A stretch of 64,000 nucleotides of DNA from Gordionus sp. m RMFG-2023 (GCF_954871325.1 NC_088775.1:2589473-2653472), one strand, 5' to 3'. Shown: positions 11,158-24,944, counted from the stretch's first letter. Numbers and translations are program-made. Notes: a model not told the origin generated them from the letters alone.

Positions 11158-13914
11158 ATGACAGAAGTTAATGGAAATATGAATATGAAAGTTAGGGCGT
11201 TCCCTCCATGCGACGCGCAGGGTGTAGACCTTCATCCTGTGAAAAATAAAGTAAAGGTCAAAGCAAAGAAGACAAGACTGGCAAGTTTGAATATTGGGAC
11301 GCTTAAAGGTAAGACGAGAGAATTGGCATCAATGTTGAACAAGAGAAAAGTTGATATAGAGAGACGAGATGGAAAGGTCAGAAGACTTTAATAATTGGAG
11401 ATGGGTATAAATTGTACTATAATTGAATTCTTAGCAATAGGAACGGTGTCGGTATTATCCTCAGTCAAGAACTAACCTCCTCAGTCGTAGAAGTTAATAA
11501 GATCTCTGATAGACTAATGAAGATAAAACTCTGCATTGGTCAATCAATACTACACATCCTATCAGTATATGCTCCTCAAACGGGTTGCAAGGAAGAAGAA
11601 AAAGATGACTTTAGAGCTATCCTTGATGAAGCAGTAATGGAAATCCCTAAGGAAGACTCGACCTTGCCTTAACCAACATCTACTATAGGAAAAAAGACAG
11701 TCATTTAATAACATACGAAAGTGGTACAAGGAAAACACAGATAGATTACATGCTAATCTCTCGCAGAAGATTAAAAGATGTAATAGACTGCAAAGTAATC
11801 CCAGGAGAAGATATCGCCGCGCAACACAAGCTACTAATCATGGATTTACAAATCTCAAATAAATCCACTCAGAATAAGATAAAACTGGAACCATGCATCA
11901 AATGGGGCAAATTAAAAACAATGACAGATGCCTTTGCAATCAATGCAAACATTGAAACAATAAATTCCTCACAAGTCAGTGAAAAAATCTGGACAGACCT
12001 TTCATCCAGATTAATAGACACTGCAAAATTGACACTAGGCTTGACAAGAGGTGGCAACAAATCATACAAAGAACGATGGTGGTGGAATGAAGAGGTACAA
12101 ACCACTATACAGGAGAAAAAAGCCCTTTATAAAATATGGTACAAATCCAAAAATGCAGATGACAAGAAGAGATTAGCTACAAAGGCGGTGGCTAGGGCCA
12201 AATCTAAGGCATACGATGACATGTACGAAGATCTACATACCAAAGAAGGGCAAAATAAAATATACAGATTAGCCAAACAGCGAGAAAAGAACTCTAGGGA
12301 TATAAACGGAGCTCCGAAAGTAATCAAAAATAAAGATGGGAAATTGATAATAAAGGAAAAAGAAATAATGAATAGATGGAAAGAATATTTTTAGGAGCTT
12401 CTCAACTTTAACCCCCACATACTGTATCTCGACGAACACTCCCCTTGTCAAAACCTTGTACAACCTATAACAGAACAAGAAATAATCACATGCCTCAAGC
12501 ATATGAAAAACAACAAAGCTAGGGACCCAGACGATATTCCAATAGAAAGCCTTAAAGCACTAGGAGATGATGGAATACATCTCCTCACAAATCTGTACAA
12601 TAAAATACTTGGAAATGAAGAGGTTCCCCAAAAATGGAGGCAGAGCTATCTAGTTCCTATCTTCAAAAATAAAGGGGATCCACACAATTAAAATTACAGG
12701 GGCATAAAACTAATGTCACACTGTCTGAAACTATACGAAAAAATAATAGAAAAAAGATTAAGAGATATAATCGAAATAGGAGAGACACAGTTTGGCTTTA
12801 TGCCTGGAAGATCAACAACCGATGCTATCCATGCAATTAGGCAAATGAGTGAAAAGTACAGGGAAAAGAACAAAAAGCTACACATGGTCTTTCTCGATCT
12901 AGAAAAGGCCTTCGATAGAATCCCAAAAAAACTTATCTGGTGGGTGCTACGTCACAAAAAAGTTCCCGAAAAATATATAAGAATAATTCAGGATATGTAT
13001 ATGGGACATACAACAATGGTCCGTAGCACAACAGGTACTTCAACAGGCTTCACAATAGCCGAAGGAGTTCATCAAGGGTCGGCTCTCAGCCCACTTCTCT
13101 TCGTTACAGTAATAGATGTATTAGCACAGTCTATACCTTAAACAGTCCCGTGGAATATGATATTTGCAGATGATATTGTGATACTTTCCGAATCCAAGGA
13201 TAAAATGAAAGAAAGGTTAGTGAGTTGGATAAATATCCTAGAAACGCATGGATTAAAAGTAAATAGAGAAAAGACGGAGTATATGGTGATAGGAGGAGAT
13301 GAAACAGAGAGTATTGATATAAATGAATGGCAGATATCCGCAATTGAAAGCTGCAAATATTTGGGCTCCACACAATAGAAAAAGAGATAAAGAGTAAGAT
13401 TAATCAAGGGTGGTTAAAGTGGAGATCTTTATCTGGAGTGCTATTTGACAAAAGAATCCCACACAAATTAAAGGGTAAAATTTACAGTTCCATAGTACAA
13501 CCAACTATTCTATATAGTTCGGAAACATGGCCAACCAAAGAATCAGACGAGAGAAGTCTACAAACTATGGAGATGAGAATGCTGAGGATGATTTCTGGGG
13601 TAACAAGAAAGGATAAAGTGAGCAGTACAAGAATACTAAGTAGTTTAAAGGTAGTGCCCATTAAAACTAAGTTAATGGTAAACAGACTTAGGTGGTATGG
13701 GCACACAATGAGAAGGCCTATAAACTACATAGGAAATAAAGTTGAGAGTTTGGAAGTGATGGGCAAACGTAAAAGAGGAAGGCCAAAACTTCAATGGATC
13801 CATAAAGTTAGAGCCAATATAAAGAAGTATAAAATAGATAAAAGAGATTGTATGAATAACATAAAGTGGAGAGAGATGTTGAAGGAGCTTACCACCAGAA
13901 AAGGTGAAAGCTAA
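11158..13914 (+). pseudogene. Decayed RTE-like LINE (endonuclease plus reverse transcriptase)
   Basis: The reading order is that of an APE-type LINE of the RTE/BovB-like group. The endonuclease start (LASLNIGTLKGKTRELAS) is near 11275. Its C-terminal part is near 11735-11850 (QIDYMLISRRR; GEDIAAQHKLLIMDLQ). A basic linker follows. Reverse transcriptase blocks are at about 12500-13380: NNKARDPDDIPIESLK, TQFGFMPGRSTTDAI, FLDLEKAFDRIPKKLIWW, GVHQGSALSPLLF and the catalytic FADD at about 13162. The C-terminal region is at 13438-13914 with GKRKRGRPKLQW. It is broken: in-frame stops at 12392, 12689 and 13139, a frameshift between 13378 and 13438, and loss of part of the endonuclease between 11391 and 11735. 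A short A-rich tail follows the last codon and the hAT fragment begins at once. Confidence 0.9.
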
Positions 13915-13925
13915 AGATAAAAAAA

Positions 13926-15533
13926 AAACGAAAAAATTCTACCCATTTCTCCTTTGCTTTTAGATCATCTAACTAAGTATTTTGGCGTATCAGAAAAAAT
14001 AGAGAGAATTACAATCTCCTCAAAAGACATCAATGTCTTCGGTTATTTTTAATATATTTATTAAATTATAATTGATGATTTCTGTTCCAAAGTCATAATA
14101 TTTATACATTTGTAAATAGAGTTATTAAAATCAAATTTTGATTGTAAATATTCTAAAATTGTCTTAATAAAAATATCTGCTTCGTATAAAAATGTATTAA
14201 TTAGAGTATTATTTGAGCATCTTAATATAATATTTTTAGCAATAGCTCCATAAAATATATTATCAATTTTTAACTGTAGAGACTAACAGAGCTGTAGCTT
14301 GATTTTGTGAATCTTTTTTAATAAAGAATATTCTGATTGCAACTGAATATTAACTGCATGAAGTATATTTCCTACATGTAAAACGAATCCCAAATATGCT
14401 ACTGCCATTACTCGAAAAATTTTTTCAAAAATTTAGGACAGCTTTTAAAATCTATATTTAAGAAATATTTTTTTTAAGGGTTTGTAAAATATAAAATTCT
14501 ATCGATGGCAGGTATTAATGATAACCACCTGATAGGTATATATCGCAACAACTCACATCATTCCAAGTCAGGCCACTTCATCAACTCTTTTAATTCATTA
14601 AATCTTTTAGTTGATAAACTAAATTCGTTAAAACATTTCATAACAATTATTTCGACATCCACATATAGTACATTCACTGCCTTCATGTTTTATATGGCAT
14701 ATACAGCAAATTGGTATTAATTCATATTGTGCTGCCCCAATTCGGTAACTTTGGTTTTTGCCAAAATTTACAGAGGCATTATCAGCGCAGAAAGCTGACA
14801 TGTAGATCATTGATAACCCTGAATCAGCTTTATTTATTATGTGGCTACCTACATTGTTGAATTTTTCACTATCCGAGGAAAAAATAACAGTTTTATTGAA
14901 ATGTTCTTATTCTTGTTGAAATAGCAAAGGATCGAGGGAAATGTTTTAATATTTCCCTTATTAGATGTATCTGTTAGAATTAGATACTAAAACATATGTG
15001 ATAGTCTTGCTCATTTTAGTTCTGCCTAAAGTAAGGTTTGCACTTATTCGGAGTCGTTAAATATCATGAGAAAAAGATTCGACCCTGTTATTATATAGCT
15101 CTGTGAATGTTGAACTACATAATAGATGTATACGATTTCCGTAAATGTAGTTGCATCTGTATTATTTATTATTTTTGAGAATAATTTTGTATTGCAATCG
15201 ATGTGGATATACTCCCCTGTACTAACATATATGAATGAAAGAATTTTTATTGGTTAATAATAAAACAGGATATAAATAAATTTACAAACTAGACATGTTT
15301 TTCGAATAAATAATTAATATATTAAAAATATAAAAATAATCAATTAATGTCTCTCAAAATTATTATTTATATATTAAAAACGTTAAAATACTATTAAAAA
15401 GAATTGCGGGAGAAATTAAAAAATTATGGTAGATTTTTGCGGGAGATTTCCAATTGCGGTAGTTTTGCGGGAGAGTGATGTCTGCGTGTAAACTAAAAAA
15501 ATTGCGGGAGTCTCCCGCTGATGGGGGGAGAAC
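13926..15533 (-). mobile_element. hAT transposon fragment (right-arm type), partial
   Basis: Collinear with 48170-50305 of the complete hAT copy, without the solo LTR found there (junction near 14540). Shared landmarks include ACGAAAAAATTCTAC at the LINE junction, GATAACCACCTGATAGGT near 14520 and the GCGGGAG-rich subterminal block at 15405-15530. The terminal inverted repeat is lost or replaced after the CCCGCTGATGGGG motif. Coding is minus strand; peptide pieces match hAT transposase, and the frame is broken. The LINE ends exactly where hAT homology starts, so the LINE probably inserted into this hAT copy; the other side of the hAT was not found. Confidence 0.75.
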
Positions 15534-18500
15534 TGAATCGCACCAAAAAATAAAGCGGAATAAAGGTCCATTTTCACTATCAGAGCTCTCTTAATTTTAA
15601 TGTTTAAATATCAAAGACTAAGAATTGGGGCTATAATCCATACGTTTGTATAACACCAACGTTGGACGTTAAACATGTCAAAGCTGAGGGAGTAACGGAT
15701 TGGGATTAATACACTTTTTTTATACCAAATCAATTTTCTGTCCACTTATCGATAGCTTATTAAGGCGCCGGGATTGTTTTTTGGTTAAATTTGATCCTTT
15801 TGATATAACTATTAAACGAGGTGATGTTAGAAGAAAAGGCGTTGACCTTTTATCTTAAAAGAGTTGATGCGTTGGCAGGATCCGTTTTAAGCCCGTTAAT
15901 AGTAGGTCATCAAGATCTCACTCGATCTGACTAATTCAACATATTAACATTATCGGATGATTCTACTTTGGATGGATCATGCCAAAAATTTTGATAACAG
16001 TTATCGAATATGAACTCTTAGCATTTGCAAGCTTTAAATGTTTCCACACTCGAGCTAAATGTCATTTTCAGCTCTGAGGTAATCATCGAGATTAAGTTGA
16101 GTATTAGTAAATTGGCCGAATCTTTGAAAATAGCCCTTTAGTTGACTATTGCTATTCATCTTCATCTTATGAAGATTTTTAAATGGCGGGGAATTGAACC
16201 TCGTGTTGATGATAACGTTGTTATATTTATTTTGATGAAATTTATCACCCTTTTAAGATTATTGTAATGATTGAAAAAGTTATGACAGCGTTTTATAGTC
16301 ATTAAATCCTCCTCCCCCCAAAGCCTTAGTCGAAGCCCCTAAAAAGCCAGCAGCGATTCTTATCAACAATATCATCGTGCATGGCCTAGTATCTTCTTCC
16401 TCGATGCTAACAACTTAGGTCTTTCAAGCTAGTTCAAGTTGATCGGAAAGTGGGATGATATGGATTAACTTTTTATAAAAGAAGAGACTCATACTCTAAT
16501 TTAGATACCCCAGTCAACGTTGACACGATAACCCCTCAACCACTGAGGATAGACTAACAGATAGACCTAACCTGCACTCTTTACTAGTGGTCGGTAATGA
16601 GCTGTTTTTAGTCAACAAGCCCGTCCACTCATTGTTTGAATTTTACAACCAACCTGTGCGACACCCACGTTTTTTTTAAATTTACCCGCCCGCCAATTTA
16701 TCTAGAAAATTTTTTAAATCGTACAGCCAGCCTAATGTTCAAAAATATTTAAAGCTGATAAGTTTTAAAAATAATTTTCAACCTACCCGTCCCAATATTT
16801 AAAATATTTTTGAAAACCCTCTCCGCATACCGGATGGGTGGGAATTGTCTGGCAAAAATCTGATAAATGCGGACCACTTTTATTACTTACTCTTTATAAA
16901 AAGTTTCGAAGTTCAATGGGTTCTGATAGAGAAAATGCACCCTAAGCCCCCCTTTTCCTGCACGGTTAGTGATACAACCCCCGACACCATGAAAGAACTG
17001 AAACTAAACATGGATAAGGTTAATAAGGAGTTGGGTTTCTCACAACTGGTACAAATACCTATATTTTTTAGTAATATGAGAAACTCCAAATCATGCTATG
17101 AAGATATGATAGGTCCTAATTTAAAAATATTTCGGTCTGGGCGCGGTCTTAGATTAATTTTTTATTAAAAAAATAATTTACATAGAAAATTATATTTTAA
17201 TTTTGTACTCTAGAAAGGAATTATCTATGCTATATAATTCAATTATAAACTTACAGCGATATTTTTAGAATTCACAATTTGCTAATCAATACAATGTCAA
17301 AAATTGTTAAATTTCAATGAATTATTGTACTTACTTTATTTTTAGATTTTTTTTTATAAACAACTTTAATAAGTTAGTCCTACAAATTTCATATAAAAAT
17401 TTTAAATAATAACTACAATATTTTTTTTAAATATAAATTCAAATTTTAACGACCAGATTGAAAATTTTTAACTAAGATATGAATAGTTAAATAAATTATT
17501 TTGTTTTTCATTCTTTTTTAGTTAATTCTTCATATACTTTTGTTGGTTATTAATCTAAACTTAATTTTATATCATAAAAGAAAGATTTTATTATTTTTAT
17601 GTTAGTAAATCAAATTTAAGACCATTATAAAAAAGGTTTGTTTACAAAATTATAAAAAATTTGTAAAATTGATGAAGTCTATATAAAATAATAAAGATAT
17701 ATAATATAATTAATGTTCAACAAGATTATATATTATAAAAATAAAATGTTTACAAATGCAATATATAAATTTTTTGTATGATAACATTTTTATTTATTAA
17801 TGAGGTTGGAGAGGGAGTAAAAATTGTTTAAATTCTATCTTATTCAAAAATTACTTGGTTGTCTAGTCACGATTCCTAGAAATCTTAAAATTATTCTGGT
17901 TTACTAAACTGACCATTTTGTTTTTAACCATCCTGTGCTATCGTCATTTTCAATAAAATATTCATAATTAAAAATATATAACTATAGTTAACGTATATTA
18001 TTGTATAGATTTATGTGAAGCATCTTTTAGTATTATTATTATTCTACCCTCACCATCTTTCTATATTCATTTTAATAGTGAAAAAATGTAAAATAGATTT
18101 TATATAATGATAATAAAAGTAAACATTGCTCAATTTTTATCAGCGAACAAATATAGACTAAAAACCAATTTTTCTTTGTTCGATCTCTATCATAGTAATT
18201 CATCAATGGCAGAACTCCCGTAACACCAGCATAAGATTTACGTGATGATATAGTTTAAGGCCATTAAATTAAATAAATTGTTTGATCATCACCAAAATTA
18301 TCACTCAATTTATAACAAAAAGTAGATTAATTTACTCTAAGTGCATAGTATCTCATCCACTGAAAATCATTATATACTCATTTTTTTCTTATATAATTTT
18401 TATTGTTTTTTTTATAAAAATTTATTATAAGAAATAAAGCAAGAACTTCAATGTAACACATTAATTATTATATGCTTTAGATAAAAATATTATATTAAAA

Positions 18501-20980
18501 TGTTATAGCTAGCTATAGTGATTCTCAGTATAACTTTCTTAGAAAGACCATCTGTTTATTTAAGTCAACTTAAGAGGTTTTAGGTCTAGAATATAGTTAC
18601 TACAATTACAATCGTTAAAATTTATTTTATTTTTTAAAAATCACTCTAGTAAGCTACCACAAGAATGAAAGTATATCATATTTGTATACAGTATATAAAT
18701 GAATTATTAAGTTCAAAAAAATTAAATTTATTTAAATTTATCCTAGTATTTTTTACTTTTCCTGACATCTTTTGGGAAAATTTCTAGGCGTAAGGTTTAT
18801 AAATATTAATTAATTGAATAACCTTTGGGTCCTATCATCTTTATGAGCATACGTATTAAAATACTACTCTTTTTATCATAGACATAAATACATGATATCT
18901 GTTTGATAGCACCATTAAATGAAGTAGCGATTGATTATATAGAGTTGAATTCTCTATATATAGGGTTTTATCTTAAATATTAAATTATATGTTTTTTTTA
19001 AATTTAAATGCCCACGAATGGGTTTAGGCTATAATTGAGAAAGTAAAATTTATCTTCTTCTACCTATCAGCAGTTTTTTATACTGTAAGGTGTTCATGAG
19101 GAAATTAAAAACTTATTGGGAATGGCAAATTTTTTAAAAGTAATACCTTCACCAAAATTTTTTAATTTTTTAATTTTACATATTTTTATATATTCGTTTT
19201 TTTTAAATAATGAAATCATTAATTGCTTTCTAGAATTTTTTAGAAATATATTAAATTTAGAATTTGTAAATTTTAACTGTAGAAAATGAGAGGTCGATTA
19301 ATAATTATCTTCATTTTTGGCATCACGTTTGATGAACCACTCAATCACTCCTAAAGATAATCTTTTAAATTTGGCCTTGATTGCTTGGATATCTTTAGCT
19401 TCTTACAAAATACTGATTGTACTAGTGGTTATGACTGATTGGAAGCCTTACCAAGTCTTAACATAGGTAACCTAATCAGATGAACAAGAGTTTCCATAAG
19501 CCACCAAATTGGATGTATCATTCTTCAACCACATGCATGTGTATAAAATGTTAAATATAGTTCGATTCCAATATGGCATATGGTGTTAATTGATAAAGGC
19601 AGACATGAAAGGCACAGAGCGATTAATTAAGTTTTTACTCATACTCCTAGGAAGCCCGAATACCAAACCTTCTGGAGCCTGCTAATTTATTATCAGATAA
19701 CCTAAGGCCAGATGGTATAACTTCTGTTCTCTTCTTCTGCTAATATACACGAGATTAAAAAAATAACATTATAAATCAAAATTATATTTTTAATACCAAT
19801 CGTTATCTCTTCACTTGGACATTGTCAAGCGGAACTTTAAATTTTTCAAAAAATATAGGTCGAAAAATAAAAGCTCTTACATTATAAAACAAAAAATTTT
19901 GTTTTTAAAACAAATTCAAATTACTATTTAAAAAATAATTATTATTCGTGTTTCTTAAGAACTTGTAAACCCAATTCCGTTTTATAAAATGGTGCTTATT
20001 TTTAATATATTATTATATATTGTTAATAAAAGTAATAATTGTAATTATAAATAAGAAGATGCAATGTTTATCTTAGCTGAAATCTTTATTTATTTAAAAA
20101 TCGCCGAAATTCATGCTGTATACTTCCTGTGAGTAATCATTTCTGAATTGTTTCAAGTTATAAGTGTCTTAAATATAGGTGTAGACTGGCAATTTTTCTT
20201 TAACATCTCGCTTATACTAATTAATCTCAAAATAGAAGTTTATCTAAAGGAAAAAAAATTTAAATATGTATTTTACATTTTATTTTGAGTGCTAAAATGA
20301 GTCGAATTGGGAATTTATGTAGGAATAATACATACCACGAGATTTTAAATTATTATATTTATATATAAATCAAAATTTATAAAGAATGTAAGAAGAAAAA
20401 TCGGACAAATATTATAGGTAATATATTAACATATATAGCAACAAATATTTTACTCAATATATTAAGAAATCCTAAAAGGCATTTATCTAGCCACCCCAAT
20501 TAAATTTTATATGTAATTTGATGTTTTTTTTGTCTGAGCACATTTAGTTGGTATGAATTCTAAATCTACTTTCAAAATTATTTAAACAAGAATTTCAAAA
20601 TACTCAAAAACTTTATTCAACTCAAAGATTTTTTTAGGAAAATTTTAAATATAGACATAAAATCTTTATTTAATTCTGATTTATTCATAAATTGCTGAAT
20701 AAAAAATTATGCCAATATTTAATTGTATTTTTTCCACGTTTACCTTATCGTAATTTTTTATAATTTTAAAAAGATACACAATGTGTGATTATAAATTATC
20801 AAAGATTACGAAAATACCCCAGAATTAACAGTGCTTTAACATCGCCATAAATTAATATTTTTAAATCCAGTATTATTTATATAATTATTAGGTAAATTAA
20901 AATCCATTTCAAGTCAAAAATCTTAAAAATGTCAATTGTGAGGCTATTTTATATATTTCTCGCTCTTAATTAAATTTTTT
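15534..20980. other. Long stretch without a recognisable gene
   Basis: 15700-16560 has a less AT-rich, ORF-poor composition that might be decayed coding sequence, but I could not assign it. 16600-16850 carries CCCGCC/ACCCGTCCC patches of the GC-rich repeat class. 17200-20980 is strongly AT-rich with no feature beyond simple runs. Confidence 0.4.
16845..17168 (+). CDS. Unrecognised 107-codon ORF
   Basis: Starts at ATG 16845 and stops at 17166. The peptide is mixed hydrophobic/charged, with a central KELKLNMDKVNKELGF stretch that could form a helix and a GRGLRLIF end. I recognise no domain, signal peptide or neighbour context. It is longer than most chance ORFs in DNA this AT-rich, but it could still be chance or a scrap of a decayed element, or an exon. 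Confidence 0.2.
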   Translation: MSGKNLINADHFYYLLFIKSFEVQWVLIEKMHPKPPFSCTVSDTTPDTMKELKLNMDKVNKELGFSQLVQIPIFFSNMRNSKSCYEDMIGPNLKIFRSGRGLRLIFY

Positions 20981-20989
20981 TTTGATTTA

Positions 20990-22060
20990 ACTTAAAAAAA
21001 ATAAATAAAATATAAGCCGAGCCGAAATATTTTTAGGCCTAAAATAATAATAATTTTTTTTACTTTATTTTTAATAAAAGGAAATGGGAACAAAACAACT
21101 AGTATAAAACATTTAATTTTGCATGTTATTCATTTAAACAACGATTTTTATAATTAATTATGACGCATCTAAAACTTCAAGAATCAAGCCTTTTTTTTCA
21201 CTTTTATTGACTGCAAATTTTATTTTCCTTGATAATTTTTATCTGGATTGAATTCTTAAATTGAGAGCATTTGGATAAGAGCTAAGGATAAATTGATTAA
21301 ATTTTCACTTATTTTCGGTATAGGAAGAGATGACATAGTAATATGCTTGTATAGTAGGAAAAGATAAAATTGAATAAAATGTACATAATCAGCGTCTACA
21401 TGAGCGGGAGGGGTAGGAACAGTTTGTATCTTATTTTTTTGAGTGGGTAAGGGGTAAACTGCATTAAAGGGGGTGATAAATTTTTTGGTTTTATTATAGT
21501 ATTATTATAATACAATTCATCGACCAAATCTATATATTGCAAACAATCATGCACATTGTTTTCCAAATAAACTATCCTTTTAAATGTAATTTAAAAGGTT
21601 TAGATATTTTAGCAAGTTTATAATGCCATAATAATTAATTCATTGTAAATATGGAGGTTTTAATTGAATTTATTATATAAAAAATAAATTCTTTATATTC
21701 ACAAAATATAGTTAGTTGTTAGTAGAGATAGATTAATTTAAGTTATCTTTTATAAATTCTTTGAAAAGAGTATCAATAAATAAATAGGTGAAAATAACGA
21801 GAAGGAGGGTAGGCAAAAGTTTTTGAAGGTGGTTTGCATCCATTGAAAATCCTGTCATGTAGACGCTGTACATAATAGAGGGATCATAAAGACAACATTC
21901 AGGTTAAAGCAAATATAAAGGGTCTCTCTTTTGTGCAGATCCTTTCCAAGATAGGTTGTATTATTTTTAAAATGAGGCTGCCAAAAAAGCTTTGTTAATT
22001 TTTGGAAGCTATCAATGTTCTGGGTTAGTATCAAATAGATCAAATTGTTTGGCATAAAAT
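20990..22060. repeat. Rep-A copy A (interrupted by MITE M3)
   Basis: Contains the GCCGAGCCG patch, then AAAACTTCAAGAATCAAG, then TGACTTATTTTCGGTA-like and ATAGTAGGAAAAGATA blocks that recur in copies B and C/D. M3 (21390-21868) interrupts it, and Rep-A similarity resumes at 21877 with CATAAAGACAAC. It supplies the empty-site comparison for the insertion at 26952-32324. Confidence 0.6.
21390..21868. mobile_element. MITE family M3, copy 2, with 8-bp TSD
   Basis: Perfect 14-bp inverted ends CAGCGTCTACATGA / TCATGTAGACGCTG. The octamer TACATAAT directly flanks both sides (21382-21389 and 21869-21876). An 8-bp duplication and a CAG start are typical of hAT elements. The interior has no transposase and contains GGGAGGGGTAGG and GGTGGTTTGCATCC near the ends. 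The uninterrupted target can be compared with copies B and D of Rep-A. Confidence 0.85.
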
Positions 22061-22139
22061 CTTGTCTCTTTTTTTAAATTTTTTATTCCATTTTAGATAC
22101 CTCAAATTAGCTTTATGCCATTATATTATATGGTTTCTA

Positions 22140-24430
22140 ATTAAATATTTTATTTATAATTTTCATAATTTAATCTTGTTTAATCTCTTTTTGGGTTGAG
22201 ACAGATTATCAGGCAAGCCCGCGTGATTATTGGCCATTTCTAAGCAATTTATTTTTAAATAAATAATAATTGGACCGGTGTAGTATTGCAAAATCAATAC
22301 CATCTAAAATCAATACGGTACTGATTCTACAATATTGTAAAATCAATACCGCATTGATAATTTATGACCAAACCTAAACTTTTATGAATAAAATCTGAAA
22401 TATAATTTACAAATCTTTGAATGGACATTTATAGATGAATCGACAATTATAGATTAGCACATCACAAAATTTTAATTTTTCTACAGGACGGAGTTGTATA
22501 AACAATATAATTTTAACCATAAGAAGAAAATTAAAATAATGAGTAAATAAATAAAAATTATATAGGATATCAAAAACTGTAAAATAAATAAATTTTCTGA
22601 AAAATTTCCTTAAAAGAATAGAAAATCATTTTTATAATCATTAAAATATATTTAAAACTTAAATCTATTGTAAATAAATTTTTTACAAATCTAAAATGGC
22701 CGCCAATATTTTTGAAGCGATGAAAAAATATATAATAATAGATTTTATTTTACAATTTTAATGACCGTAAATCTATTTTAAACGATAAAAAAATATATAA
22801 TGAGTAAATATTTTACAATTTTAATGGCTAACAATATATTTGAAGCGATGAAAACATCTCTTAAAAATCAATACGGTATTGATTCTATAATGATAATATC
22901 AATACGGTATTGACACTACAATGAGTATTGGTTTCACAATCTTACACCTGCAACTTAAATAAAACATTTTTAGGACATTGGAATTTCGCAATTTCCTTAA
23001 CAAATAACTTCGAATTAAGGCCATTTATATATATCCCCCTATAATAAATCTTCTTGTATCAGATGGTACGATAAAAACTTCAAGAATCAAGTGTTTTTTT
23101 TCACTCTTTTGCAACATTTATTTTCCTTGATAAATTTAAATTTGGGACAAATTTTTAAATTGAGATTATAGAGTTAAGAACTAATATTCAAAAATAACTA
23201 GGATGAATTGATTAATTTTGACTTATTTTCGGTATAGAAAGAGATGATATAGTAATATGCAGGTATAGTAGGAAAAGATAGCAATGATCATATAAATATA
23301 AATAATATACATAGGAGCACCATAAAGACAACTAGTTGGAATAGAAAAATAATCTAGATTTTCTTATAAGATTTACATTACACATATACCCATTAAAATG
23401 TTAAATATTTTCGTACTCAAAATTGAAGATAAATATTTATAAACTTTGATAGTTATGGTTCTCATCATAAATTATTTAGAGATACTAATTTTATAAAATG
23501 AAAATTATAGATGAAGAAACCTTACTCTTAAGCTTGATCAAGAATAGCATTACATTATATTAACAAAAATAATTTTTCAACAAAAGTAGAGAAAAACTAA
23601 AGAAATGAGTCAATAATAAATCTTTATGATAAGGAGAAGATGAAGATTTAGAAAATCGTTTATTTTTAAATAATACCTTTCTAGCAAAAAAGAAATTTTA
23701 AGTATAAAAAAGATATCAAATGTTTAGTTATATAAACACTGAATATTAACATACAATCTAATTCAATTTAATACTTATAAGAGATGAGAAATGGAAATTT
23801 TATTAATAATGGTATTAATCTATCTAAAAAAATTTATTATTATTAAAAATATTATTTTACTTAATGTTGTTAAATGACAAAAGGTTTGGATATCTATTAG
23901 CGTAATCTTAAGGCTTAGTTCTGGTTACAATATTCATTTAGCAAGTTTTAAATATCAGCTAAAATGGAGCCACATAACAATACTTTTATGTCCATATTTT
24001 TCTTAAGAAATATTGTAATAAGTTGCAAATGTAAAGGATATTTATATCTTAATAGGTAAATAAATTAGGATTACATCATTACTTAGAAGCCTTGATAACA
24101 ATATTATTTTTATCCTTATATTTTTGTTTTTAATAAAAGAGAAAATGATTAGACCTGGTATATATTCAATACATTCAATATTTAAAACTTTGTGTTAAAT
24201 ATCTATTATTCGATAAAAATATTTTATACAAAATTTGGAAATGCTTATAACTACCTAAGATTTAGCGTTTTTCATTTATTTTATCTCTTGCATAAATTTT
24301 TATTTGGGCGAAAAAATATGTGGAAGCGTTTATATAAGTAAGGATTTTATATAAATTTTCATAATTTAATCTTGTTTAATGTCTTTTTTCTGTTGAGACA
24401 GATTATCAGGCCAGCCCACGTGATTAATTT
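22140..24430. repeat. Rep-A copy B with direct flanking repeats
   Basis: A ~80-bp block containing TTTTCATAATTTAATCTTGT and GAGACAGATTATCAGGC occurs at 22153-22232 and again at 24357-24427 in the same orientation, about 2.2 kb apart. The internal part 23049-24330 aligns with copy D (32430-33890). Copy B lacks the ~135-bp segment that copy D has at about 33038-33175. No coding capacity. The plus ORF at 24372-24554 is a chance frame over the right block. Confidence 0.55.
22276..22957. mobile_element. MITE family M4 with AATCAATACGGTA motifs, copy 1
   Basis: Starts GGTGTAGTATTGCAAAATC and ends, reverse-complemented, GCAGGTGTAAGATTGTGAAA. Both ends carry repeated AATCAATACGGTATTGAT palindromes. 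The shorter copy at 26553-26755 sits at the equivalent place in Rep-A copy C and has the same ends but lacks about 480 bp of interior, so it is an internally deleted relative. Confidence 0.55.
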
Positions 24431-24940
24431 AATATGGGCTCCAAACCTAGAGGGCTTCACCCCTCTTAACTCTATTTTGCGACACCCACTCTACTATTTA
24501 TTTTGCTATAATTTAGAAACCCTTATTACTTGGTGCTTAATCATAATTTTATAAACCAGTACAAGGGAGCAGTAAAATAGAAACAATAAGTGAAAATATT
24601 TCTATGGGTAGATAATTTTACAGAGTTCCAAATTTAATATAAAATTTTAAAAATTATCATATTCTATCCGAATTCAAAATTTTGGTTACGTCATTGATAA
24701 CAACATTGATTCAAAGATCTCCCTTAATATAATATTATTTTCTTAATGATTCTATCAATTTTTAATATATTATTTATCTTAAATCAATATATATTTATCA
24801 CAAATAAGATTTTTGGATGAATTGTAGATTTGATGAGGCCAACGGTTTTATAACTGAGGGAGAGGGGGAGGATGATGTAAATGGTTTTAACCCCCTATTT
24901 CTGAAGGGATTATCATATATTCACATGTTAATATTATATG
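24431..24940. other. AT-rich spacer
   Basis: No recognisable feature. The plus ORF at 24817-25026 crosses the left end of MITE M5 and is not a gene. Confidence 0.4.
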
Positions 24941-24944
24941 TAGG

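Noticed and set aside
11869-12502. Minus-strand ORFs over the RTE-like LINE
   Set aside because: Shadows of the plus-strand reverse transcriptase frame.
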